Origin: Arsenicicoccus sp. oral taxon 190
Lineage (GTDB): Bacteria; Actinomycetota; Actinomycetes; Actinomycetales; Dermatophilaceae
DNA: 64,000 nt
Direction of reading: 5' to 3'
Assembly: GCF_001189535.1 (NCBI RefSeq)
Contig: NZ_CP012070.1
Span: forward strand, 2,976,001 to 3,040,000
The stretch's first letter is position 1. Every line of letters begins with the position of its first letter. The notes beneath the pieces are model-generated. The model saw nothing but the letters and a program-made list of their open reading frames with translations. It had not been told where the DNA came from and did not search any database. Below, in pieces: positions 1 through 7,011 of this stretch. Made by a program: the position numbers and the translations under genes.

Positions 1-113
1 GCTGCGCGACGCGGTGGCCGCGGTCGTCGGGCCGTGGGAGTCGCTGGCGTGGGAGTCCACGCCGTCTGGGTCGCTGCCGTCCGAGTCGCTGCCGTCTGAG
101 TCGGTGCCGGAGA
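1..113 (-). other. window edge, low-complexity possible coding end
   Basis: The minus strand has an open frame rich in Ser-Asp-Gly repeats across this stretch, with a possible GTG start at position 60, so a gene may enter from beyond the window edge. No ribosome binding site is visible and the family cannot be recognised. It lies just downstream of the small membrane protein gene on the same strand. Confidence 0.25.
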
Positions 114-464
114 TCAGGCCCGACGGCCCGCGGTCGAGGACGCCGTGAGGACGGCCACCAGGCACAGGCCCGCAAGGCTGATCATCGCCATGATCAGCAT
201 CCCCACGAGGTAGAGCCCGGTCTCGTCCCCGTGGGCAAGCGCCGTCCACGCGGCCGTCGCGCCGAGCGCCATGGGCACCGCCACGGTGCGCACGGCCACC
301 CCGGCGCGGCGCTGCCACGACGCGAGGACGGTCACGGTGACGACGGTGGCGCCGCAGCCCAGGACCTGCCAGGCGGGGACCGTGCCCGCCCGCATCCCTC
401 CGGACAACCACACCACCACGGCTAGCGCCCCGATCATGACGGCGGCAACGGCACGGACCCTCAT
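114..464 (-). CDS. small hydrophobic membrane protein, unknown function
   Basis: A 116-residue protein made almost wholly of hydrophobic segments, about four predicted membrane helices (near residues 3-20, 27-45, 55-75 and 82-105), with an Arg-Arg-Ala tail. The start was placed at the internal ATG at 464 because AAGGAG sits five bases upstream; an in-frame ATG at 515 has no such site. I do not recognise the family. It lies downstream of the Ser/Thr kinase gene on the same strand with a gap of about 170 bases, so it could share its transcript. The role is unknown; it is simply an integral membrane protein. Confidence 0.6.
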   Translation of the reverse strand: MRVRAVAAVMIGALAVVVWLSGGMRAGTVPAWQVLGCGATVVTVTVLASWQRRAGVAVRTVAVPMALGATAAWTALAHGDETGLYLVGMLIMAMISLAGLCLVAVLTASSTAGRRA

Positions 465-638
465 GCGCACTCCTTGCTCGGCGGTCCTGCCAGCGTAGGA
501 AGCGACACGACCCACGGCCTGAGCACATGTGCCCAGACGACCGCCTGGCCGGCGCTCACCTCCGCCGCGCCAGGCGGGTGCTCACCTCTCCTGCGGCACG
601 CCGGTGCTGCTCCGCTGCGGGCACGTCGCGGACGCGGC

Positions 639-2264
639 TCACCTCCCCTGGGGCACGTCGCGGACGGTGTCGAGCCGCCAGCCTGCGGGCGTCCACCGCA
701 GCACGTAGTCGGAGGTGCGTCCGTCGTGGCCGGGCTGCACCCGCGCCGGTCCCGTCCCGTCCGTCCACGAGTAGTCCGCCAGCCGCACGTCCGCACGGAT
801 CGTGCTCTCCGTCGCCGAGGCCCGCACGACCGAGGCCGACCGCACCTGGAAGCTCAGCCCCTGCTGCCGCTGGCCCCGGCGCGCGAGCTCGGCGATGGTC
901 GCGCCGTCCTGGCGCATCGCCCACGAGCCGGGGAGGTCGGCCGCCCCCAGCCGAGCCGCGTTGCGAGCCATCAGGGCCTGGCTGCGGTGGTCGAGGAGCT
1001 CCTGCACCACCTCGCGCGGGGCCACGGTCACCGCCTCGGCCCGGCTCGCCGCCGGCTGCGCCGCGGCCGCCGGTGACGGGCTGGCTGTCGGGGACCCGAC
1101 CGCTGCTCCTCCCCGCCCGCCCGCAGCGGACGCCCGCGCCGGAGACGGTCCGGTGGAAGCCGATGGTGCTGGTGGTGCTGGCGATCCAGCCGTCGCGGGA
1201 CTCGTCGCGCTCACCAGCTCGGTCGCAGTCCCGGCGCGGTCGAGCCACACCTTGCCGCCGCCGATCCCCGCCACCAGCCCGACCACGGCGGCGACCACCA
1301 GGGTCCGGTGCCGCACCAGTGCCGGGCGCCGGAGGTCGCGGCGCGCCGCCTCCAGCTTGGCGGCCCGCTCCCGGGCCCGGGTCTGCGCCCGCTGCTGCTC
1401 GAGCGCCTGCTCGCGCACCCGGCGCGTGACGTCGGGTGGTCGGGGAGTCGCCGCCACGTCCACGGTCACCGGCTCCCCGAGCTCCTCGAGGCGGCGCGAC
1501 ACCTCGGTCAGGGCCGGGCGGTCCCGCGGGCTCGGTGCGAGGCAGGCACCGATCAGCTCCACCAGGGCCGGGTCGACCTCGGGGCACCGAGCCGCAAGCT
1601 CGAGCGGGTCGGTCGCCGTCTGCCGCGCCTCCCCCAGCAGGGCGAACCAGCCGAGCGCGCCCAGGGAGTACACATCGCATGCGCCCGACGGGTCCTCACC
1701 CACCGACCGCTCAGGGGCCACGAATCCCGTGGTCCCCCATGGGTCGTCGACCAGGTCACCCAGCACCGACACGGTGCCGAGGTCGGCCACCAGGGGGCGT
1801 CCGTCGGCGTCGAGCAGCACGTTGCCGGGGGCCAGGTCGCCGTGCACCAGGTCCAGGTCGTGCAGGTCCGACAGCGTCGCCGCCAGCCCCAGCAGCACCG
1901 TCGTGACCTCCTCCTGGGTCAGGTGACCGCGGGACGTGACCAGGTCCGCGAGCGAGCCCCCCTCGGCGAGGTCCAGCACGAGCACGAGTCGTCGGTCGTC
2001 CAGCACCAGGGCGTCGAGCAGCGTCACCACCCCGGGGTGTCGCAGCGTCCGCAGCCACTGCAGCTCGGCGACGACGGCCTCGGCGTCCTGCGGGCCGACG
2101 GACCAGCCCGAGAGCCACGGGTCGGGCCGGCGCAGCGGCTCACGCGTGACCTTCAGCGCGACGAGCACCTGGTCGGCCAGGCGCCGGGCGCGCCATACGA
2201 CGCTTGATGCGCCCTCGCCGAGGATGGCCTCGACCTCGTATCCCGGCACCGTCGGCCTGCTCAT
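639..2264 (-). CDS. membrane-anchored Ser/Thr protein kinase
   Basis: Hanks-type kinase of 541 residues. The kinase domain covers about residues 8-262: glycine loop at 16-24 (GEGASSVVW), ATP-binding Lys38 in LVALKV, catalytic loop HGDLAPGN at 141-148 (Asp143), metal-binding DLG at 161-163 in place of the usual DFG, and an APE motif near 183. A charged stretch with coiled-coil character (280-312) leads to one membrane helix (321-340), then a Ser/Pro/Ala-rich linker and an outside domain (about 416-541) that is not a PASTA repeat. AGGAGG lies six bases before the ATG. HGD rather than HRD in the catalytic loop suggests a divergent but probably active kinase. The outer ligand and substrates are unknown. 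Confidence 0.9.
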   Translation of the reverse strand: MSRPTVPGYEVEAILGEGASSVVWRARRLADQVLVALKVTREPLRRPDPWLSGWSVGPQDAEAVVAELQWLRTLRHPGVVTLLDALVLDDRRLVLVLDLAEGGSLADLVTSRGHLTQEEVTTVLLGLAATLSDLHDLDLVHGDLAPGNVLLDADGRPLVADLGTVSVLGDLVDDPWGTTGFVAPERSVGEDPSGACDVYSLGALGWFALLGEARQTATDPLELAARCPEVDPALVELIGACLAPSPRDRPALTEVSRRLEELGEPVTVDVAATPRPPDVTRRVREQALEQQRAQTRARERAAKLEAARRDLRRPALVRHRTLVVAAVVGLVAGIGGGKVWLDRAGTATELVSATSPATAGSPAPPAPSASTGPSPARASAAGGRGGAAVGSPTASPSPAAAAQPAASRAEAVTVAPREVVQELLDHRSQALMARNAARLGAADLPGSWAMRQDGATIAELARRGQRQQGLSFQVRSASVVRASATESTIRADVRLADYSWTDGTGPARVQPGHDGRTSDYVLRWTPAGWRLDTVRDVPQGR

Positions 2265-2402
2265 CGGTCGCCTCCTGGTCGCTGGCTGGTCGTATGACGC
2301 CCCACCACTGTCCCGCGCCGCCGCCCACCGCGTCGTCCGTCATCCACAGGCCACGGGTTGAACGTTCGAAGACCTGTGGACAGAGCACCGCCGCCCCGGT
2401 CG

Positions 2403-2408
2403 TATCGT
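2403..2408 (+). promoter_or_regulatory. leaderless-type -10 box of lipB
   Basis: TATCGT lies six bases before the lipB ATG at 2415, which would put the transcription start on or next to the A of the start codon. The same spacing recurs at many genes in this window. Confidence 0.45.
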
Positions 2409-2414
2409 GGAGCC

Positions 2415-3125
2415 ATGCGCTTCGAGCACCTCGGCTTCGCCCCGGCCTTCGTCGATTACCAGCAGGCATGGGACCACCAGCGCGAGGTCCACGCCCGGGT
2501 CGTGGCCCGCGAGATCCCGGACACCACCCTGCTGCTGGAGCACGAGCGCGTTTACACGGCGGGCAAGCGCACCGAGGCGCACGAGCGCCCCTGGGACGGC
2601 ACCCCGGTGGTCGACGTGGACCGGGGCGGCAAGATCACCTGGCACGGCCCGGGTCAGCTCGTCGGGTACCCGATCGTGCACCTGCCGAGCAACCGTGACG
2701 TCGTCGCCCACGTGCGGCGTCTCGAGGACATGATGATGGGCGTCTGCGCCGACCTGGGCGTTCGCACCGCCCGGGTCGCGGGGCGCAGCGGCGTGTGGGT
2801 GCTGGCCGACGAGCGTGGCGGCGACCGCAAGATCGGCGCGATCGGGATCCGCGTCAGCCGCGACGTCACCATGCACGGCTTCGCGCTCAACTGCGACTGC
2901 GACCTGTCGTGGGCGCAGGTCATCGTCCCCTGCGGCATCGCCGACGCCGGCGTGACCAGCCTGTCGCGCGAGCTGGACCGCGACGTCACGGTCCAGGAGG
3001 TCCTCCCCCTCGCGGAGCGCCACCTCGCCCGGGTCTTCGACATGACCACCGACGAGGCCGTCGAGGCCGCACGCCGGCGCGGCACGGCTACCGGGACGAC
3101 CGTCCTGCCCGAGCTGCTGCACTGA
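2415..3125 (+). CDS. lipB: lipoyl(octanoyl) transferase LipB
   Basis: Transfers octanoyl from octanoyl-ACP to lipoyl domains of proteins such as pyruvate dehydrogenase E2, the first step of de novo lipoate synthesis in the cytoplasm. The 236-residue protein carries the family signature RGGKITWHGPGQL (70-82), the catalytic Lys139 in DRKIGAIG and the acyl-accepting Cys173 in VPCGIADAGVTSL. The start at 2415 matches the conserved beginning of the family; longer in-frame starts are unlikely. lipA lies about 700 bases downstream on the same strand, with an ASCH gene on the opposite strand between them, so the two are probably transcribed separately. No strong ribosome binding site is present, which fits the leaderless promoter noted upstream. 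Confidence 0.95.
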   Translation: MRFEHLGFAPAFVDYQQAWDHQREVHARVVAREIPDTTLLLEHERVYTAGKRTEAHERPWDGTPVVDVDRGGKITWHGPGQLVGYPIVHLPSNRDVVAHVRRLEDMMMGVCADLGVRTARVAGRSGVWVLADERGGDRKIGAIGIRVSRDVTMHGFALNCDCDLSWAQVIVPCGIADAGVTSLSRELDRDVTVQEVLPLAERHLARVFDMTTDEAVEAARRRGTATGTTVLPELLH

Positions 3126-3175
3126 CCCTCGTCATACGGCGTATGCCGCCGCGCCCGCCGCGGGCCGCACCACCG

Positions 3176-3682
3176 TCACGCGCGGGCCAGCACCTCGAAC
3201 TCCTGCAGCACGACCTCCATGTCCGGGCGGAAGGGGTGCTCGCCGTCGTCGATCCGCTCGAAGAACGCCTGGTGATCGCGGCGCCACGACTCGAGCGACC
3301 GGTCACCCTCACCCTCGGCGCGGGCGTGCTCCGCGTCCACCTCGTCGAAGCGCACCCGACGCACCCGCGTCAGCCGCAGCAGCGCGCGGGGACGGCCGTC
3401 CCCGTCGCACACGATGCTCAGCTCGCCCGCGTCGGGCAGCGGCTCGTCGCCGAACTCCCACCACGCGCCCGCCGTCGCCGTCTTGGTGCCGTCCAGCACC
3501 AGCCGGCACAGCTCGTCCGCCATGCGTCGCGAGTCCCCGAAGGCCCAGGCGGGCGGGCACAGCGCCGCCGCCGACGACCGACCCTGATAGATCTCCTCGC
3601 CCGCGAGGCCGGACCGCACCCGGGCATCCGCCCAGAACGCGTCCACGACGTGGGGCTCGGGGCTGCGGGCACGATCGTCCAT
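3176..3682 (-). CDS. ASCH domain protein
   Basis: A 168-residue protein of the ASCH (ASC-1 homology) superfamily, small beta-barrel domains linked to RNA binding and in some members to amidohydrolase activity on modified nucleosides. Family features seen are the N-terminal FWADARVRSG segment, the GDSRRMADELCRLVLDGTKTATAGAWWEFG block (residues about 50-80) and the later ELSIVCDGDGRPRALLRLTRV strand pair. The gene sits on the opposite strand between lipB and lipA. The ATG at 3682 fits the domain best, but in-frame starts further upstream are possible and no clear ribosome binding site decides. The exact substrate cannot be told from sequence. Confidence 0.75.
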   Translation of the reverse strand: MDDRARSPEPHVVDAFWADARVRSGLAGEEIYQGRSSAAALCPPAWAFGDSRRMADELCRLVLDGTKTATAGAWWEFGDEPLPDAGELSIVCDGDGRPRALLRLTRVRRVRFDEVDAEHARAEGEGDRSLESWRRDHQAFFERIDDGEHPFRPDMEVVLQEFEVLARA

Positions 3683-3751
3683 GGCGTCGAGCGTAATGGC
3701 GGTCGCACCCGGGCGCAGCGGCTGCATTGGGGGTGTGTCGGTGCCGCGGCG

Positions 3752-3757
3752 TAGGCT
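3752..3757 (+). promoter_or_regulatory. candidate -10 box of lipA
   Basis: TAGGCT about 87 bases upstream of lipA matches the TANNNT pattern used elsewhere in the window. Transcription from here would give a leader of about 80 bases carrying the GAGGAG site before the lipA ATG. Confidence 0.35.
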
Positions 3758-3843
3758 GTCAGACCGGTGGACCCCCTGGTCGGGGACACCGCAGCTGCTA
3801 GGGGTCGGCATACGGCCTGACGCACACGACGCCGAGGAGCACC

Positions 3844-4854
3844 ATGACCGTCGCACCGGAGGGACGCCGCCTGCTGCGGGTCGAGGCCCGCAACGCCGAG
3901 ACCCCCATCGAGCGCAAGCCGAGCTGGATCCGCACGACGGCCAAGATGGGCCCGGAGTACTCCGAGATGCAGTCCCGCGTGAAGGGCCAGGGCCTGCACA
4001 CGGTGTGCCAGGAGGCGTCCTGCCCCAACATCTTCGAGTGCTGGGAGGACCGCGAGGCGACCTTCCTCATCGGCGGTGACGTGTGCACCCGGCGCTGCGA
4101 CTTCTGCGACATCGCGACCGGGCGGCCGCAGGCCCTCGACCGCGGCGAGCCGACCAAGGTGGCCGAGTCCATCGCCACGATGGCGCTGCGCTACGCGACC
4201 GTCACGGGGGTCGCGCGTGACGACCAGCCCGACGGCGCCGCCTGGCTGTATGCCGAGACCATCCGCGAGATCCACCGTCTCAACCCCACCACCGGCGTCG
4301 AGATCCTGCCGCCGGACTTCGGCGCGCGGCCCGAGCTGGTGGGTCAGGTCTTCGACGCGCGACCCGAAGTGTTCGCGCACAACCTGGAGACCGTGCCGCG
4401 GATCTTCAAGCGGATCCGGCCCGCCTTCACCTACGACAAGTCGCTGCGGGTGCTGTCGATGGCGCAGGACGCCGGCCTCATCACCAAGTCCAACCTGATC
4501 CTCGGGATGGGCGAGGAGGAGGCCGAGATCGAGCAGGCCATCGGCGACCTCGTCGACGCCGGCTGCCACATCCTGACGGTCACGCAGTACCTCCGACCCT
4601 CCAAGCTGCACCACCCCATCGACCGGTGGGTCAAGCCCGAGGAGTTCGTGCACTGGCGCGACCTCGCGCTCGACCGCGGCATGAAGGCCGTCATGGCGGG
4701 GCCGCTGGTCCGCTCGTCCTACCGCTCGGGCAAGCTCTACAGCCAGGCGATGCGGGAGTTCGGCCGGCCGCTGCCCGAGCACCTCTCGCACCTCGCCGAC
4801 GCGGCCGACCAGACGACCCGCCAGGAGGCGTCGTCGCTGCTCGCGTCCCGCTGA
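3844..4854 (+). CDS. lipA: lipoyl synthase LipA
   Basis: Radical SAM enzyme that inserts two sulfur atoms into protein-bound octanoyl groups to finish lipoate, acting after LipB. The 336-residue sequence shows both iron-sulfur sites: Cys55, Cys60 and Cys66 (auxiliary cluster that donates sulfur) and Cys81, Cys85 and Cys88 (CTRRCDFC, the SAM cluster). Other family blocks are VTGVARDDQPDGAAW and the C-terminal GPLVRSSYRSG, whose RSSYR motif holds the conserved serine ligand. A GAGGAG site precedes the ATG. It is followed closely by the DUF4191 gene, an order common in actinobacteria. Confidence 0.96.
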   Translation: MTVAPEGRRLLRVEARNAETPIERKPSWIRTTAKMGPEYSEMQSRVKGQGLHTVCQEASCPNIFECWEDREATFLIGGDVCTRRCDFCDIATGRPQALDRGEPTKVAESIATMALRYATVTGVARDDQPDGAAWLYAETIREIHRLNPTTGVEILPPDFGARPELVGQVFDARPEVFAHNLETVPRIFKRIRPAFTYDKSLRVLSMAQDAGLITKSNLILGMGEEEAEIEQAIGDLVDAGCHILTVTQYLRPSKLHHPIDRWVKPEEFVHWRDLALDRGMKAVMAGPLVRSSYRSGKLYSQAMREFGRPLPEHLSHLADAADQTTRQEASSLLASR

Positions 4855-4883
4855 CGCTCACCTCTGGCGACCTCACAGGACGG

Positions 4884-4889
4884 TACGAT
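4884..4889 (+). promoter_or_regulatory. leaderless-type -10 box of the DUF4191 gene
   Basis: TACGAT ends six bases before the ATG at 4896 and no ribosome binding site is present, so the message may start at or next to the start codon. Confidence 0.45.
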
Positions 4890-4895
4890 TCGCGC

Positions 4896-5666
4896 ATGGC
4901 ACGACAGACCTCCGGGAGCACCAAGGTGTCCCGCTTCGCCCGCAAGCCCAAGGACCCCAGCAAGCCTGGACGGTTCGCCCAGATCAAGCAGGGCTACGGC
5001 TTCGCCAAGCAGGTCGACCCCAAGATCACGCAGTGGATGGTCGGGGCTGCGGCGCTGGTGCTGCTGGTCATGGTGGCCATCGGCCTCATCACAGGCCACC
5101 CGTGGTACTTCCTGATCATCGGGATCCCGCTCGCGGCCCTCGCCGCGCTGCTCGTCATGAGCCGTCGCACCGACCGCGGCGCCTACGCGATGATCGAGGG
5201 CAAGCCCGGGGCGACGATGGCCGCTCTGTCGTCGATCCGCCGCGGTGGGTGGTACATCGAGCAGCAGCCGATCGCGGCCGACGGGCGGCCCCGAGGACAG
5301 GACTACACCGGCGTGGCGACGCTCTACCGCGCGGTGGGACGCCCCGGCGTCGTGCTGGTCGCCGAGGGCCCCACGGCTCGCGCCAAGAAGCTGCTGGTGG
5401 AGGAGCGCCGCAAGGTCGAGCGCCTCGCGTCCGGCGCCCCGGTGATCACGCTGCGCGTGGCGGAGGGCGAGTCCGACGACCCCGAGCAGATCTCGGTGCG
5501 CAAGCTGGCCAGCAAGGTGCAGCGGCTCAAGCCCGTCCTCACCAAGGAAGAGGTCACGGTCGTCAACAAGCGACTCAAGGCGATGAGCGGTCTGCGCACC
5601 GGCATCCCGGCAGGCATGGACCCGACGCGGGCGCGGGTGGACCGCAAGGGGATGCGCGGTCGCTGA
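4896..5666 (+). CDS. DUF4191 membrane protein
   Basis: A 256-residue protein matching the actinobacterial DUF4191 family, normally next to lipA. It has a basic N-terminus (ARKPKDPSKPGRFAQIKQGY), two adjacent membrane helices at about residues 48-68 and 70-88, then a cytoplasmic C-terminal part with a conserved RGAYAMIEGKPGA segment and many charged residues. The function of the family is not known. The ATG at 4896 gives the typical length and N-terminus; the gene starts 41 bases after lipA, so co-transcription in addition to its own promoter is possible. A strong hairpin terminator follows at 5776. Confidence 0.85.
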   Translation: MARQTSGSTKVSRFARKPKDPSKPGRFAQIKQGYGFAKQVDPKITQWMVGAAALVLLVMVAIGLITGHPWYFLIIGIPLAALAALLVMSRRTDRGAYAMIEGKPGATMAALSSIRRGGWYIEQQPIAADGRPRGQDYTGVATLYRAVGRPGVVLVAEGPTARAKKLLVEERRKVERLASGAPVITLRVAEGESDDPEQISVRKLASKVQRLKPVLTKEEVTVVNKRLKAMSGLRTGIPAGMDPTRARVDRKGMRGR

Positions 5667-5775
5667 CGACGGGCGCAGCGGAGGGCCGGATCCGAGGTAC
5701 GAGGATCGTGCCCGTAGCGGAACCGAGGAAGCGACCCACAAGGCACGTCGTTGACGACGGACATCTGCAGATGGT

Positions 5776-5809
5776 GAGGGCCCCGGGCGAGCTAGCGCCC
5801 GGGGCCCTC
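5776..5809 (+). terminator. hairpin terminator after DUF4191
   Basis: A perfect 14-base-pair stem (GAGGGCCCCGGGCG and its complement) with a six-base AGCTAG loop lies about 110 bases after the DUF4191 stop. There is no T run, as is usual in such GC-rich genomes. Confidence 0.7.
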
Positions 5810-5841
5810 GGCCGTCCTAGCCAGCAGCTCGGGTCTCGCCG

Positions 5842-6441
5842 GCGTCTGGGTGGCCGTCCTCGGTCACGCGGCCGTCGTCGGTCTGGGTGGCCGTCGCCGG
5901 TCTGGGTGCCCGTCGTCGGTCTGGGCGGCCAGCTCCCGTCTCGTGCTGCAGCCCAAGACAGAGGCTGCCACCCAAGAGGGAGGACACAACCCCAGACCGG
6001 AGCGGCAACCCCAGACGAGCCTCAGCTGGCCCGCACCGCGGCGACACCAACCAGCGTCTGGGTGGCCGTCCTTGGTCTCGGCGGCCGTCGTCGGTCTGGG
6101 CGGCCAGCTCCCGTCTTGTGCTGCAGCCCAAGACAGAGGCTGCCACCCAAGACGGAGGACACAGCCGCAGACCGGAGCGGCAACCCCAGACGAGCTTCAG
6201 CGGGTCCGCAGCGTGAAGGCCCTGACCAGCCGCTCGGGTCCCGCTGGCGTCTGGGTGGCCGTCCTTGGTCTCGGCGGCCGTCGTCGGTCTGGGTGGCCGT
6301 CGCCGGTCTGGATGGCCAGCTCCCGTCTTGTGCTGCAGCCCAAGACAGAGGCTGCCACCCAAGACGGAGGACACAACCCCAGACCGGAGCGGCAACCCCA
6401 GACCGGAGCGGCAACCCCAGACGAGCCTCAGCGGGTCCGCA
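5842..6441. repeat. three tandem ~200-bp units with self-complementary halves
   Basis: Three consecutive units begin at 5842, 6054 and 6247 (212, 193 and about 195 bases). Each opens with several copies of GTCTGGGTGGCCGTC, passes through a shared core (CTCCCGTCTTGTGCTGCAGC in units two and three) and closes with CCCCAGACCGGAGCGGCAAC and GACGAGC. The first half is rich in GGTCTGGG and the second in CCCAGACC, so each unit can fold back on itself. The last unit runs into the 3' end of the RDD gene, whose stop region (CAGCGGGTCCGCA) also recurs at the end of unit two. No credible protein is encoded; open frames here are by-products of skewed composition. There are no unique spacers, so this is not a CRISPR array. 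Function unknown. Confidence 0.8.
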
Positions 6442-6889
6442 CGATGACGGTGCCGACCGCCTTGTCGTGCAGGCCCCGACCGTCGCCGTCCCACACCACG
6501 GCGGGGATGACCAGCACCATCAGGAAGGTCCGCAGCGCAGCGCCGACCAGGCCGACCGGCCCGCCGTCGACGCGACGGACGTGCAGGCCGAGGAGCCGGT
6601 GCCCGATGGTGGCGCCGAGGGTGCCGACGAGCAGGACGTACTCGACGTACAGCACGGCGAGGGGGATGAAGGACTGCCCGCCGGTCGCGCCGATCGGCAT
6701 CCGGAAGAGCCCGATCGCGATGGTCAGGCACAGCAGCCAGTCGACCAGCAGGGCCAGGACCCGTCGACCCAGCGGCGCCATGGCCCCCGGCCCCTCCGGG
6801 GGGAGCCCGAGGCGCTCCCCGGCATACGCACCCTGCTGCGTCAGCTGACCGGGCCCGTCGAGCCACCCACCGATGTCCTTGCGATCCAC
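6428..6889 (-). CDS. RDD family membrane protein
   Basis: A 153-residue RDD-domain protein: residues 1-35 are soluble with GWLDGPGQ typical of actinobacterial members, then about three membrane helices (roughly 40-60, 72-92 and 112-130). Family markers are LGRRVLALLVDWLL (the Arg and Asp of RDD), GATIGHRLLGLHV and a C-terminal HDKAVGT. RDD proteins are of uncertain function, some linked to transport. The GTG at 6889 was chosen because TAGCCT ends seven bases upstream and the N-terminus then matches relatives. It is divergent from glnA, an arrangement known in actinobacteria. Its 3' end merges into the tandem repeats. Confidence 0.85.
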   Translation of the reverse strand: MDRKDIGGWLDGPGQLTQQGAYAGERLGLPPEGPGAMAPLGRRVLALLVDWLLCLTIAIGLFRMPIGATGGQSFIPLAVLYVEYVLLVGTLGATIGHRLLGLHVRRVDGGPVGLVGAALRTFLMVLVIPAVVWDGDGRGLHDKAVGTVIVRTR

Positions 6890-6896
6890 GCGCGCA

Positions 6897-6902
6897 AGGC
6901 TA
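6897..6902 (-). promoter_or_regulatory. leaderless-type -10 box of the RDD gene
   Basis: TAGCCT on the minus strand lies seven bases before the GTG at 6889. It is only five bases from the GlnR box of glnA, so the two divergent promoters share regulatory space. Confidence 0.45.
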
Positions 6903-6907
6903 CCTGC

Positions 6908-6945
6908 GTAACACGCGGGAAACATTCGAGTCATGGCCGGGAAAC
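6908..6945 (+). promoter_or_regulatory. GlnR box upstream of glnA
   Basis: The sequence reads GTAAC-N6-GAAAC-N6-GTCAT-N6-GAAAC, matching the full actinobacterial GlnR consensus (gTnAC-n6-GaAAC repeated) at nearly every defined base. GlnR is the OmpR-type regulator of nitrogen assimilation. The site lies 66 bases before the glnA start and so probably controls glnA transcription in response to nitrogen supply. Confidence 0.75.
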
Positions 6946-7011
6946 CGCGGGGCCGTAGCGTCGGGGTCGACAGGTCGGCCAGAAGGGTCGGCCACACCCA
7001 TGGAGGACGAT

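Noticed and set aside
627..667. Direct repeat GGGCACGTCGCGGACG around the kinase stop codon
   Set aside because: Two copies 25 bases apart look like a small local duplication of the gene end; no regulatory meaning is evident.
802..1926. Long plus-strand frame opposite the Ser/Thr kinase
   Set aside because: The minus-strand kinase has all catalytic motifs; the opposite frame is Arg/Ser/Ala-rich shadow sequence.
5842..6441. Repeat block as a CRISPR array
   Set aside because: Units are about 200 bases and nearly identical throughout, with no short constant repeats separating unique spacers and no cas genes in the window.
5817..6866. Long open frames on both strands through the repeat block as proteins
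   Set aside because: They run antisense to or across the RDD gene and repeats, have no ribosome site and their translations are Arg/Pro/Gly-rich without any domain; high GC removes stop codons.
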